Shown: positions 35,578-43,485 of the stretch, piece by piece
Numbering within the stretch: the stretch's first letter is position 1
Layout of the letters: each line of letters starts with the position of its first letter
Origin: an uncultured Holophaga sp.
Lineage (GTDB): Bacteria > Acidobacteriota > Holophagae > Holophagales > Holophagaceae
Length of the DNA: 64,000 bases
Direction of reading: 5' to 3'
NCBI RefSeq assembly: GCF_963677305.1
Contig: NZ_OY781925.1
Coordinates: forward strand, 433,501 to 497,500
Notes under the pieces: generated by a model
Told to the model about the DNA's origin: nothing
Seen by the model: only the letters and a program-made list of their open reading frames with translations
Databases searched by the model: none
Made by a program: the position numbers and the translations under genes

Positions 35578-36888
35578 TCAGGCTGGGGGTTCTTCGGGGG
35601 GGCGGGCGAGGAGCAGGAGGGCCTGGTCGGGGTCCACCAGGTCAGCCCAGGCGGCGACCTCGCCGGAGGCCACCGCCAAGCCGGCAAGGGCGTTCCCGAG
35701 CAGGCCCGTCACGGGGCCGGTGTCGCCGATGCGGCGCTGGAGGTCGTAGGTCCCCTGGACCAGATCCCGGTCCACACCGCACTCGGTGAGGGCCCGGAGA
35801 TAGGGAATGGCGGTGTGGTGGTCGGGATGCCCAGCCCCATGGAGAAGGGGGCCGATCTCGGGGTCCTGGGCCCGGGTGCAGAGGGCCCGCCAGCCCTGGG
35901 CCAGGGCCTTGGCCCTGGCGGCGTCCCCTTTTTCCGGAAGGGGGATCTGCTGGGGGCGATGGAGAAGGGCCTGCACAGGGAGGGCGAAGAAGCGCTCGAG
36001 GAGAGGCAGGCTCCAGGGCTCCGGGAGGCGCTCGGTGGGGCGGTAGCTGGTCCCCCGCTTGAGGATCGGTTCCCGTTCCCAGGTGGGCAGGAGGGAGTCG
36101 TGACGGGCGGCGTCGGACTGGGCGAAGGCCATCATGGCCTCCAGGCGATCCCGACGGCCCAGGAGGAGGAATACGGCCGTGCCTCTGGGGCGCGCCTCGG
36201 TATCCCCCTCCCCGGCGAGGAGGACGGCAGGGACATCCGGGCACTCGTCCATGAAGGCGAAGGCTGCGGGGAGGAGGTCCCTGGCGCTGGGCAGGGACTG
36301 GCGCACCTGGAGCCGACAGGGTGAACCCTCGGCCTCCAGGGTGCTCCGCATCCAGTCTTCCAGGACACCGGGGCCGCTTTCCGACAGAAAGGTGGGCAGC
36401 GGCCACTCCCCGTTGAGCCACTCCGTGACCCGGAGCAGGGCCTGGGTCCGGCCTGCGGTGAAGGCTCCCGGGTCCTCCGGGTCTTCGGGCAGGATGGAGT
36501 CGAAGGGGCCCCCCTCCTGGAGGGCCTCCCAGGCCTCATCCTGGGTCAGGTGTTCCAGGGCGATACCGATGCCCAGGACCTCCAAGGTGAAGCGCTCCCT
36601 TGCCTCCAGGGCCTCCGCATGGGCTTTGCGCTCCTGCTCCTCGGCCTCCCGGGCAGCGGCCCCGGCGCGCTGCTCACGGCCCCGGCGGGCCGAGCGCCAC
36701 ACCAGGAGCCCGCCCAGGAGCAAGGGTGGCCCCAGGCAGGAAGCCAGGCGGAGTGGCCAGGGCGCTTGGGTGAAGAGGTACCTGAAGCTTGCTGCGGCCC
36801 AGGCGATCGAGAGGACCGCGGCGCTCAGCCCCCTGGGCTTGGCCAGGCCCGGCCTGCGGATTGCTGTCTGCTCCCTGTCTTCAGGCAT
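35578..36888 (-). CDS. Membrane-anchored protein next to PAAR (possible T6SS adaptor-like)
   Basis: The start at 36888 (MPEDREQTAIRRPGLAKPRG) has AGGGTGG upstream. The 436-aa protein has two N-terminal hydrophobic stretches (about 25-60), a charged helix with EAEEQERKAHAEALEARERFTLEVLGIGIALEHLTQDEAW, and a large soluble region. The FTLEVLGIGIALE start of the soluble part resembles the thiolase-like/DUF2875 adaptors (Tla3) found beside type VI effectors, but I am not sure of this. The PAAR gene follows by 23 bases, which supports a secretion partner role. Confidence 0.45.
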   Translation of the reverse strand: MPEDREQTAIRRPGLAKPRGLSAAVLSIAWAAASFRYLFTQAPWPLRLASCLGPPLLLGGLLVWRSARRGREQRAGAAAREAEEQERKAHAEALEARERFTLEVLGIGIALEHLTQDEAWEALQEGGPFDSILPEDPEDPGAFTAGRTQALLRVTEWLNGEWPLPTFLSESGPGVLEDWMRSTLEAEGSPCRLQVRQSLPSARDLLPAAFAFMDECPDVPAVLLAGEGDTEARPRGTAVFLLLGRRDRLEAMMAFAQSDAARHDSLLPTWEREPILKRGTSYRPTERLPEPWSLPLLERFFALPVQALLHRPQQIPLPEKGDAARAKALAQGWRALCTRAQDPEIGPLLHGAGHPDHHTAIPYLRALTECGVDRDLVQGTYDLQRRIGDTGPVTGLLGNALAGLAVASGEVAAWADLVDPDQALLLLARPPEEPPA

Positions 36889-36988
36889 AGCCCACCCTGC
36901 TCTCCGGGTTCCTGGCTCCGGCTCGGACGGAGTTTTGGAGATCAAAAATGATTCAACAATAAGGGAGCGGAAAATTCAATGAATGGTT

Positions 36989-38374
36989 TCAGAGATCCCC
37001 CACCGCTCTCAGGGCCTCCGGGAGTACTTCGCAGAGGCTGGGGTGGGGGTAGATCTGACGGCGGGCCTCCTCCAGAGGGCGCCCCAGGAGGGCAGCCCCG
37101 GTGGCCACCAGCTCGGTGGCCTGGGGGCCAAGGAGGTGGACGCCCAGGATGAGGCCTGAGTCGCCATCGGCCACCACCTTGGCGAAGCCGTAGGGCTCTC
37201 CAGCGATGTGGGCCTTCAGGATGGGGAGGAAGGGGGCGCTGCCGCTGAGGACACGGTGGCCCCTGGTGCGGGCCGCCTCCTCGCTGAGCCCCACGCAGCC
37301 AGTCTCGGGGTCGGCATAGGCGCATCTGGGGATGCGGTCGTAGTCCAGGGGGAGGGGGCGGGTCCCCTGCCCCAGGCTCGCGGCGGCGGCCTCCGCCGCC
37401 AGGATCCCCTCAGCGGTGGCCACATGGGCCAGCATGGGGGTGTTCACCAGGTCGCCGATGGCATAGAGCCCGGGCTCATGGGTCTCCATGAGGGGCCCCA
37501 CCTCCACAAAGCCCCGCAGGAGGCGGGCGGCGGTGTGTTCGAGTCCGAGGTCTCCGGAGGCGGGCACGCGCCCAACAGCCACCAGAAGCCGGGAGGCCTC
37601 CAGCTCTCCGCCTTTGGCGCCCTCCAGGGTGCAGAGCAGGCGATCCCCCTCGATCTGGCAGTGGATCATCCGGGTGGCGGTCCGGATGTCCATGCGGTGG
37701 CGGCGCACCAGGAGCTTGGCCAGCTCCTGGCCAATGGCGGCGTCCTCCTGGGGCAGGAGGCGATCCAGGGCCTCCACCAGGGTGACCCTGGAGCCCAGGC
37801 GGGCGAAGATGGAGGCGAACTCCACCCCGATGGCGCCGCCCCCCAGGATGGCCAGGTGCTCCGGCAGGGTCTTCAGGTCGAGGAGCTGGTCGCTCTGGAG
37901 GATCCGCTGCCCATCGGGTTCAAGACCTGGGAGGCAGCGCGGCTGGCTTCCGGTGGCCAGGATGGTGCGCCGGGGCGACAGGAGCTCTGCACCGAGGCGC
38001 ACCCTGCCCTGCCCTTCCAGGCGTGCCTGACCCTCCAGGAGGGGAACTCCGGCTTGGCGGAGGAGCAGGGCGATGCCCTTGACACCGCGATCCACCAAGT
38101 GCTCCTTCCGGGCCACGATGGCCTCCAGGTCGGGGCGGACACTGCCTTCAGCCACCAGTCCGAAGGCCTTGAGCTCCCTGGCCTGTTCCAGGCGCCGGGC
38201 GGATTCGAGCCAAGTCTTGGTGGGGATGCAGCCCCGCTGGAGGCAGGTGCCCCCCAGTCCTCTGGGGTCCCGCTCCGCCAGGGCCACCTTCAGGCCCAGC
38301 ACGGCCCCACGGAGGGCTGCGGCGTAACCGCCGGGGCCGGAACCGATGACCAGGAGATCGAGGGGGCTGTCCAT
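36989..38374 (-). CDS. lpdA: Dihydrolipoyl dehydrogenase (E3)
   Basis: A 461-aa flavoprotein disulfide reductase. MDSPLDLLVIGSGPGGYAAAL binds FAD, the redox pair is GGTCLQRGCIPTK (Cys44 and Cys49), NAD binds at LAILGGGAIGVEFASIFARLG, FAD again at LYAIGDLVNTPMLAHVA, and the C-terminal catalytic IYPHPSLCEVLPEAL carries His and Glu. It recycles lipoamide in 2-oxoacid dehydrogenases or glycine cleavage. It is the last gene of the uppS string, 37 bases after the cyclophilin. No E1 or E2 gene is nearby. Confidence 0.9.
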   Translation of the reverse strand: MDSPLDLLVIGSGPGGYAAALRGAVLGLKVALAERDPRGLGGTCLQRGCIPTKTWLESARRLEQARELKAFGLVAEGSVRPDLEAIVARKEHLVDRGVKGIALLLRQAGVPLLEGQARLEGQGRVRLGAELLSPRRTILATGSQPRCLPGLEPDGQRILQSDQLLDLKTLPEHLAILGGGAIGVEFASIFARLGSRVTLVEALDRLLPQEDAAIGQELAKLLVRRHRMDIRTATRMIHCQIEGDRLLCTLEGAKGGELEASRLLVAVGRVPASGDLGLEHTAARLLRGFVEVGPLMETHEPGLYAIGDLVNTPMLAHVATAEGILAAEAAAASLGQGTRPLPLDYDRIPRCAYADPETGCVGLSEEAARTRGHRVLSGSAPFLPILKAHIAGEPYGFAKVVADGDSGLILGVHLLGPQATELVATGAALLGRPLEEARRQIYPHPSLCEVLPEALRAVGDL

Positions 38375-38411
38375 GCCCCCAATGTAGGTGGGGTGGCTCC
38401 GCCTTCCAGCG

Positions 38412-39026
38412 CTACTTGGCTGGGAGTTCCTCGGCGGACTTGATGCGCACGGCGAAGTCGGGGACATCCTGCATGCCATGGCGCCAGACGGTCCTGACCT
38501 TCTCGATCCTGTCCACCGCATCCATGCCCTCCACCACCCGGCCGAAGACGCAGTAGCCGACGCCGGAGGGGGTGGCGGAGCGGAAATCCAAAGCGGGGTT
38601 GTCGGCGGTGTTGATATAGAACTGGGCGGTGGCGCTGTCGGGATCCTCGGTTCGGGCCATGGCCACGGTGCCGCGGGTGTTCTTCAGGCCCGCCTGGAAG
38701 GTCATCTGGGCTTCGTTCCGGATGGGGGCGTGGGTGGGCTTCTCCATCAGGCCGGCGCTGAAACCGCCGCCCTGGATCATGAAGCCGGGGATGACCCGGT
38801 GGAAGATGGTGCCGCTGTAGTGCCCTTCGCGGACATACCGCAGGAAGTTGGCAACGGTGGCGGGGGCGGCGCTGGGCTCCAGTTCAAGGACAATGGGGCC
38901 ATAGCTGGTCTGGATCCTCACCAGGGGCTTGCTCAAGGGAGTGGCCGCACTTACCGCCGGGGGGGTAACGGGCTGGGCTCCCAGGGCCAGGGAGGAGAGT
39001 GCCAGGGCGCAGAGGAGTTTTCGCAT
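38412..39026 (-). CDS. Secreted cyclophilin-type peptidyl-prolyl isomerase
   Basis: A 204-aa protein with a signal peptide (MRKLLCALALSSLALGAQP) and a cyclophilin domain: VRIQTSYGPIVLELEPSAAPATVANFLRYV, the catalytic GTIFHRVIPGFMIQGGGF (Arg of FHRV), MARTEDPDSATAQFYINTADN and CVFGRVVEGMDAVDRI. It helps fold periplasmic proteins. It is in line with rseP (19 bases), a sensible partner for envelope quality control. Confidence 0.92.
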   Translation of the reverse strand: MRKLLCALALSSLALGAQPVTPPAVSAATPLSKPLVRIQTSYGPIVLELEPSAAPATVANFLRYVREGHYSGTIFHRVIPGFMIQGGGFSAGLMEKPTHAPIRNEAQMTFQAGLKNTRGTVAMARTEDPDSATAQFYINTADNPALDFRSATPSGVGYCVFGRVVEGMDAVDRIEKVRTVWRHGMQDVPDFAVRIKSAEELPAK

Positions 39027-39045
39027 AGGGGTCTCCCGGAGAGTC

Positions 39046-40179
39046 TCAGTGCTTCAGGCGCCAGAGGTCGAGCCCGATGACGAGGGCCATGAGCCCGGCC
39101 AGGAGGAAGAAGCCCACGGTGAGGATCCGCTCCTTGAGGGTCACGGAGAGATCCTTCCGGCGCAGGCGCTCGATGATGAGGATGAGCATGTGCCCGCCAT
39201 CCAGGAAGGGGATGGGCAGGGCGTTGAAGATGGCCAGGTTCATGGAGATGAAGGCGGACATCATGAAGAAGCTCTCCCATCCGCTCTTGGCGGCCCGGCT
39301 CCCGGCCTTGATGATGGCGATGGGTCCGCCCACCTCCTTCACGCTGGCCTTTCCGCTGACCAGGCGCCCCAGGGACTGGAGGATCATCCCGCCCATGCGG
39401 GCGCTCTCGGAGAAGGCCAGGGGCACGGTCCGAAGGGGGTCCAGGGCCTGGAAGGGGCGGCGCACGGTGCTGAAGGCGGAGGGGGTGAACTGGATGCCCA
39501 GCTTGGCGGCGCCCGGCTCACCCCGGGGGGTGAGGTTGAGGCTGAGCGTGCGCCCCTCCCGGTCCACCTGCACGGGAATGGGTTGCCCGCCGTGGCCCTG
39601 GATCAGGGTGATGGCCTCCTGGCTGGTGGCGCCGGGGAAGCGGAGGGGTCCCAGAGCCTGGATCTGGTCTCCGGCCCGCAACCCGCCCTGTTCAGCCGGT
39701 GCACCCTTGATGACTTCCTCCACTTGGAGGGGGCTTGGCAGGGCCTTCATCTCGGTGATGCGAATCTGGCTCATGCCCACGCAGTAGAGCAGGACCACGG
39801 TGCCCAGGATGTTGGCGATGATGCCGCCAGCATAGAAGAGGAAGCGCTTCCCGGCGGGCTGCTTGAGGAAGCCGTGGGGGTCCTCGGCGTCGGGGTCCTC
39901 GGGGTTGTAGCCCGAGAGCTTGACGTAGCCGCCCAGGGGCAGGAGGGAGAGGCGCACATCGGTCTCGGCCCACTTGAAGCCCACCAAGCGGGGGCCGAAG
40001 CCGAGGGAGAAGGTCTCCACCGGCATCCCCATGCGCTTGGCGGCCAGGAAGTGCCCCAGTTCATGGATGAAGATGAGGCCGCAGATGAGGACGATGGGGC
40101 CGATCACCCCCACTCCGGGTATGGCCAGGGCCAGTCCGAGGAAGGGGAGGGAGCATGCCAGGGCTGGAAACCGCTTCAT
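39046..40179 (-). CDS. rseP: Site-2 intramembrane zinc protease RseP
   Basis: A 377-aa M50 protease. The first helix has FIHELGHFLAAKRMG (His39, Glu40, His43), then FSLGFGPRLVGFKWAETDVRLSLLPLGGYVKL. A single PDZ domain lies at about 150-235 (VEEVIKGAPAEQGGLRAGDQI). The third conserved motif, NALPIPFLDGGHM, supplies the zinc-binding Asp. RseP cuts anti-sigma factors and signal peptides. It lies between dxr and a cyclophilin in the common uppS-cdsA-dxr-rseP order. Confidence 0.93.
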   Translation of the reverse strand: MKRFPALACSLPFLGLALAIPGVGVIGPIVLICGLIFIHELGHFLAAKRMGMPVETFSLGFGPRLVGFKWAETDVRLSLLPLGGYVKLSGYNPEDPDAEDPHGFLKQPAGKRFLFYAGGIIANILGTVVLLYCVGMSQIRITEMKALPSPLQVEEVIKGAPAEQGGLRAGDQIQALGPLRFPGATSQEAITLIQGHGGQPIPVQVDREGRTLSLNLTPRGEPGAAKLGIQFTPSAFSTVRRPFQALDPLRTVPLAFSESARMGGMILQSLGRLVSGKASVKEVGGPIAIIKAGSRAAKSGWESFFMMSAFISMNLAIFNALPIPFLDGGHMLILIIERLRRKDLSVTLKERILTVGFFLLAGLMALVIGLDLWRLKH

Positions 40180-40188
40180 GAATATCCT

Positions 40189-41346
40189 TCAGTGGCCGTG
40201 TCGTGCGATCCAGGCTTCGGCGTGGGTCCGGGCCTGCTGGTCTGTTTCAAGGAGTTGCGCCAAGGAAACCACAGGTTCCGCGGGCAGGGCATCGAGGATG
40301 GCGTGGTTGCAGGTGGCGATGCCCCAGAAGCTGAGCTTGCCCGCCAGGAAGGCGGCCACGGCCACCTCGTTGGCGGCATTGAGGATGGTGGGAGCGGTGC
40401 CCCCCTCCCGCAGGGCGGCGTAGGCCAGGGCCAGGCAGGGGAAGCGCGCCAGATCCGGCTCGGCGAAGGTCCAGACCCGGGCCTGCTCCCAGTCATAGGG
40501 GGCCACGGGGCCGGGCACCCGATCCGGGTAGAGCAGGGCGTACTGGATGGGGAGCTTCATGTCGTTGGCGCAGACCTGGAGCTGGTAGCTGCCGTCGGTG
40601 AAGCCTGCCATGGCGTGGACCTGGCTCTGGGGGTGGACCGTGACCTGGATCTTGTCGGGCCCCAGGCCGAAGAGGACGGCGGCTTCGATGACCTCCAGGC
40701 CCTTGTTCATGAGGGTGGCGGAGTCGATGGTGATCTTGGGGCCCATCTTCCAGGTGGGGTGGTTGAGGGCTTCTTCCACCGTGGCCTGGCGCAGGCGCTC
40801 CAAGGGCCAGTCGCGGAAGGGGCCGCCGCTGGCGGTGATGCGGAGCTCCCGGACGGTCTCCCGGGGTCTTCCGGCCAGGAGCTGGTGCAGGGCGGCATGC
40901 TCGGAGTCCACGGGCAGGAGCTCGCCGCCTCCTTCAGCCAGGGCCTTGAGCATCAGACTGCCCCCCACCACGAGGGACTCCTTGTTGGCTAGGCAGACCC
41001 GGCGCCCGGCGCGGAGGGCGGCCTCGGTGGAGGCCAATCCCGCGGCGCCCACGATGGCGGCCACCACGGTGTCGGCACCCTGGTGGAGGGCACAGGCCAT
41101 GAGGCCTTCGGCGCCGAAGTGGAGCTCCGGGCGGTAGCTGAGCTGGTCCGCCAGCCAGAGGGCATCGGCCTCTTCAGCTACCGAGACGCAGGCGGGCCTC
41201 CACTGCTCACACTGCCGGAGGACCAGTTCCCGGTTCCGTCCAGCGGCGAGGGCGACCACCTGGAGGCGCTCCGGGTGGGCGGCGGCCACCTCCAGGGTGG
41301 AGGTCCCGATGGAACCGGTGGAGCCGAGGATGGCGAGTCTTCTCAT
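40189..41346 (-). CDS. dxr: 1-deoxy-D-xylulose 5-phosphate reductoisomerase
   Basis: A 385-aa MEP-pathway enzyme converting DXP to MEP with NADPH. It starts MRRLAILGSTGSIGTSTLEV at 41346, the Rossmann signature. Active-site residues appear in LANKESLVVGG, LPVDSEHAALHQLL, RELRITASGGPFRDW, HPTWKMGPKITIDSATLMNKGLEVIEA and the NAANEVAVAAFLAG end. It is 13 bases from cdsA and 9 from rseP. Confidence 0.96.
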   Translation of the reverse strand: MRRLAILGSTGSIGTSTLEVAAAHPERLQVVALAAGRNRELVLRQCEQWRPACVSVAEEADALWLADQLSYRPELHFGAEGLMACALHQGADTVVAAIVGAAGLASTEAALRAGRRVCLANKESLVVGGSLMLKALAEGGGELLPVDSEHAALHQLLAGRPRETVRELRITASGGPFRDWPLERLRQATVEEALNHPTWKMGPKITIDSATLMNKGLEVIEAAVLFGLGPDKIQVTVHPQSQVHAMAGFTDGSYQLQVCANDMKLPIQYALLYPDRVPGPVAPYDWEQARVWTFAEPDLARFPCLALAYAALREGGTAPTILNAANEVAVAAFLAGKLSFWGIATCNHAILDALPAEPVVSLAQLLETDQQARTHAEAWIARHGH

Positions 41347-41359
41347 GGTGCCGCTTTCT

Positions 41360-42256
41360 CTAGCTGAGCCCATGCACGAAGTGCACATAGGCGAACAGGG
41401 CAGGGGCGGTGTAGACCAGACTGTCCACCCGGTCCAGCATGCCCCCATGCCCGGGGATGCCGCGCATGCCCATGTTGGAGTCCTTCACATCCACACTCCG
41501 CTTCCAGGCGCTCTCCGCCAGGTCCCCCAGGATGCCCATGACCCCCAGGATGAGGCCGATGAGGACGGCGTCCACGGGGGACCAATCCGGGCAGACGAAG
41601 GCCCGGATCAGGAAGGCCCCGATGACATTGCCGGCCAGGTTGCCCAGGGCACCCTCCCAGGACTTCTTGGGGCTGATGCGGGCGGCCAGCTTGTGCCGCC
41701 CCAGCAGGGTGCCCACGAAGTAGGCGGCGGTGTCCCCGAACCAGGTGATGAGGTAGAGGGCCAGGATGAGGCGGGCTCCGGTGTTGGTGCGGGTGGTGGT
41801 GTTGAACATGAAGAGTTTCATCTGGAAGCCCAGGCCAAGGCCCAGATAGAGGGCCCCCATCCAGGTGATGGCCTGGTTGCTGAGGGCGTCCTTCAGGGGA
41901 TCCTTCCGGAGGAGCATCATGCCGAAGTGGATGATGAGGCTCATCAGGGCCAGGGCGAGCCAGAGGGGGAGGGCATCCTCGCCGCCGCCCGAGAGGTAGA
42001 AGTGGACGATGAGGAGGACGGCACCCAGGGTGCCCGCACAGGTGGAGGGGGCGAGGCCCGCCTTGCGGCCCATGGCCGTCATCTCGCGCACCCCCATCCA
42101 GGCGGCCAGAAGGAGCAGGACCAGGTAGATGGCCTTGGCGACGGGACTCTCCCCGAACCACAGGAGGGTCCCGAAGCAGGCGATGAAGACGATGGCTGAG
42201 CCCATCCGTTTGGCGAGGTTCTTCCTGTCCAGGGTCCGGGCTGGGGTCGGGGTCAT
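41360..42256 (-). CDS. cdsA: Phosphatidate cytidylyltransferase
   Basis: A 298-aa membrane enzyme making CDP-diacylglycerol. It has about seven helices and the C-terminal signature SPKKSWEGALGNLAGNVIGAF, LGDLAESAWKRSVDVKDSNMGMRGIPGHGGMLDRVDSL, with the Asp and Lys residues of the family active site. It lies between uppS and dxr. The gap to uppS is 11 bases. Confidence 0.94.
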   Translation of the reverse strand: MTPTPARTLDRKNLAKRMGSAIVFIACFGTLLWFGESPVAKAIYLVLLLLAAWMGVREMTAMGRKAGLAPSTCAGTLGAVLLIVHFYLSGGGEDALPLWLALALMSLIIHFGMMLLRKDPLKDALSNQAITWMGALYLGLGLGFQMKLFMFNTTTRTNTGARLILALYLITWFGDTAAYFVGTLLGRHKLAARISPKKSWEGALGNLAGNVIGAFLIRAFVCPDWSPVDAVLIGLILGVMGILGDLAESAWKRSVDVKDSNMGMRGIPGHGGMLDRVDSLVYTAPALFAYVHFVHGLS

Positions 42257-42267
42257 GCGGTCTCCAT

Positions 42268-42954
42268 TCAGAGGCCTCCGAAGCGGCGTTCGCGGGAGGC
42301 ATAGACGGCCAGGGCTCCCCGGAAGCGCTCCGCATGGAAGTCCGGCCAGAGGCAGTCGGTGACGTGGATCTCGGCGTAGGCGAGCTGCCAGAGCAGGAAG
42401 TTGGAGATCCGGAGTTCGCCGGAGGTGCGGATGAGGAAGTCCACATCGGGGACGCCGGCGGTCCAGAGGCGATCCGCCAGGGCCTGCTCGGTGAGCTCCT
42501 CGGGCTTCAGGCCATCCTGGATGCAGCGTTGGGCGGCCTGGACAATCTCCAGGCGGGAGCCGTAGTTCACCGCCAGATGGAAGGTCAGTCCCGTGTTGGC
42601 GGCGGTCTTCGCCTCCAGGGCGCGGATATCGGCCTGGACCCCCTGGGGCAGCCCCTCGAGGGCCCCCAGGTGGTGGAAGCGGATGTTGTTGGCCATCAGC
42701 TTGGGGAGGAAGATCCGCAGGTACATCCGCAGGAGGGCCATGAGCCCCATCACCTCCAGGGCCGGGCGCTTCCAGTTCTCCGTGGAGAAGGCGTAGAGGC
42801 TCAAGTGCCGGACTCCCGCCTCGCTCGCAGCCTCCAGGATCTCCTCAGCGACCCGGACCCCCTCCTTGTGTCCCTTGATCCGCGGCAGCCCCCGCTGGGC
42901 CGCCCACCGACCGTTTCCGTCCATGATGATGGCGACGTGATGCGGAATGCTCAT
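42268..42954 (-). CDS. uppS: Isoprenyl transferase (undecaprenyl pyrophosphate synthase)
   Basis: A 228-aa cis-prenyl transferase that makes the C55 lipid carrier. The start is ATG 42954, MSIPHHVAIIMDGNGRWAAQRGLPR, with the Asp of MDGNGRW binding magnesium; SD GGGGGAG lies 8 bases upstream. Other motifs are LSLYAFSTENWKRP, LAVNYGSRLEIVQA, and DFLIRTSGELRISNFLLWQLAYAE. The upstream frame is a tandem copy of its own 5' end, so translation starting further out is unlikely. Confidence 0.95.
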   Translation of the reverse strand: MSIPHHVAIIMDGNGRWAAQRGLPRIKGHKEGVRVAEEILEAASEAGVRHLSLYAFSTENWKRPALEVMGLMALLRMYLRIFLPKLMANNIRFHHLGALEGLPQGVQADIRALEAKTAANTGLTFHLAVNYGSRLEIVQAAQRCIQDGLKPEELTEQALADRLWTAGVPDVDFLIRTSGELRISNFLLWQLAYAEIHVTDCLWPDFHAERFRGALAVYASRERRFGGL

Positions 42955-43058
42955 GCCAACTGCTCCCCCGCATCGGACGGGACGGGACCCGTACCCAGTG
43001 CCTCGTGTATCCGCGGAGCGGATACCGAGATGATGGCGACGTGATGCGGAATGCTCAT
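42951..43058 (-). CDS. Mini-ORF 3, 35 aa, coupled to uppS
   Basis: ATG 43058 to TGA 42951-42953: a 35-aa frame that begins MSIPHHVAIISVSAP and ends AGEQLA. Its stop overlaps the uppS ATG (ATGA). The first ten residues are those of UppS. It has GGGGGAG upstream. It may be a real leader peptide or only a by-product of repeat expansion. Confidence 0.35.
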   Translation of the reverse strand: MSIPHHVAIISVSAPRIHEALGTGPVPSDAGEQLA

Positions 43059-43162
43059 GCCAACTGCTCCCCCGCATCGGACGGGACGGGACCCGCACCC
43101 AGAGCCTCGCGTATCCGCGGAGCGGATACCGAGATGATGGCGACGTGGTGTGGGATGCTCAT
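43055..43162 (-). CDS. Mini-ORF 2, 35 aa, coupled to mini-ORF 3
   Basis: The same layout as mini-ORF 3: ATG 43162, MSIPHHVAIISVSAPRIREA..., stop overlapping the next ATG (ATGA). A GGGGGAG ribosome-binding site is present. Confidence 0.3.
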   Translation of the reverse strand: MSIPHHVAIISVSAPRIREALGAGPVPSDAGEQLA

Positions 43163-43266
43163 GCGAACTGCTCCCCCGCATCGGACGGGACGGGACCCGC
43201 ACCCAGAGCCTCGCGTATCCGCGGAGCGGATACCGAGATGATGGCGACGTGGTGTGGGATGCTCAT
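43159..43266 (-). CDS. Mini-ORF 1, 35 aa, first of the chain
   Basis: ATG 43266, same 35-aa pattern ending AGEQFA. It lacks a good upstream ribosome-binding site, so the chain may be entered internally. Its stop overlaps the start of mini-ORF 2. Confidence 0.28.
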   Translation of the reverse strand: MSIPHHVAIISVSAPRIREALGAGPVPSDAGEQFA

Positions 43267-43485
43267 GCCAGGAAGGCAAGGTCCGGGCGCGCCCCTCCCT
43301 GCATCCGGGGTGGATTCGGGGGCAGCGGCATGGCACCGCAGGGCTGGACGGACTGGGTTCAAGGCGGGCACTCCCGGGGGACCTGGGCATGAGGTCCGCA
43401 AATTCTACCATATGGCCCCAATCCGCCCGGGAGGGGCGGCCGAGTCCTGCTAGGCTAGGGTGCAATACCTCATGGACGGACCCTT

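Larger units (their letters stand above)
42925..43273 (-). repeat. 104-bp tandem repeat containing copies of the uppS start region
   Basis: GATGATGGCGACGTG recurs at 42925, 43029, 43133 and 43237, a period of exactly 104. Three full units and a partial fourth are present. Each carries the uppS translation start (SD, ATG and codons for MSIPHHVAII). The three full units also hold a dyad TATCCGC-GGA-GCGGATA. Small differences between copies (for example the third and fourth use GTGGTGTGGG for GTGATGCGGA) show the duplication is not brand new. The array lies just upstream of, and overlaps, uppS. Confidence 0.93.

Noticed and set aside
35288..36888. A type VI secretion locus
   Set aside because: Only a PAAR gene and one possible partner are present; no tss core genes lie in the window.
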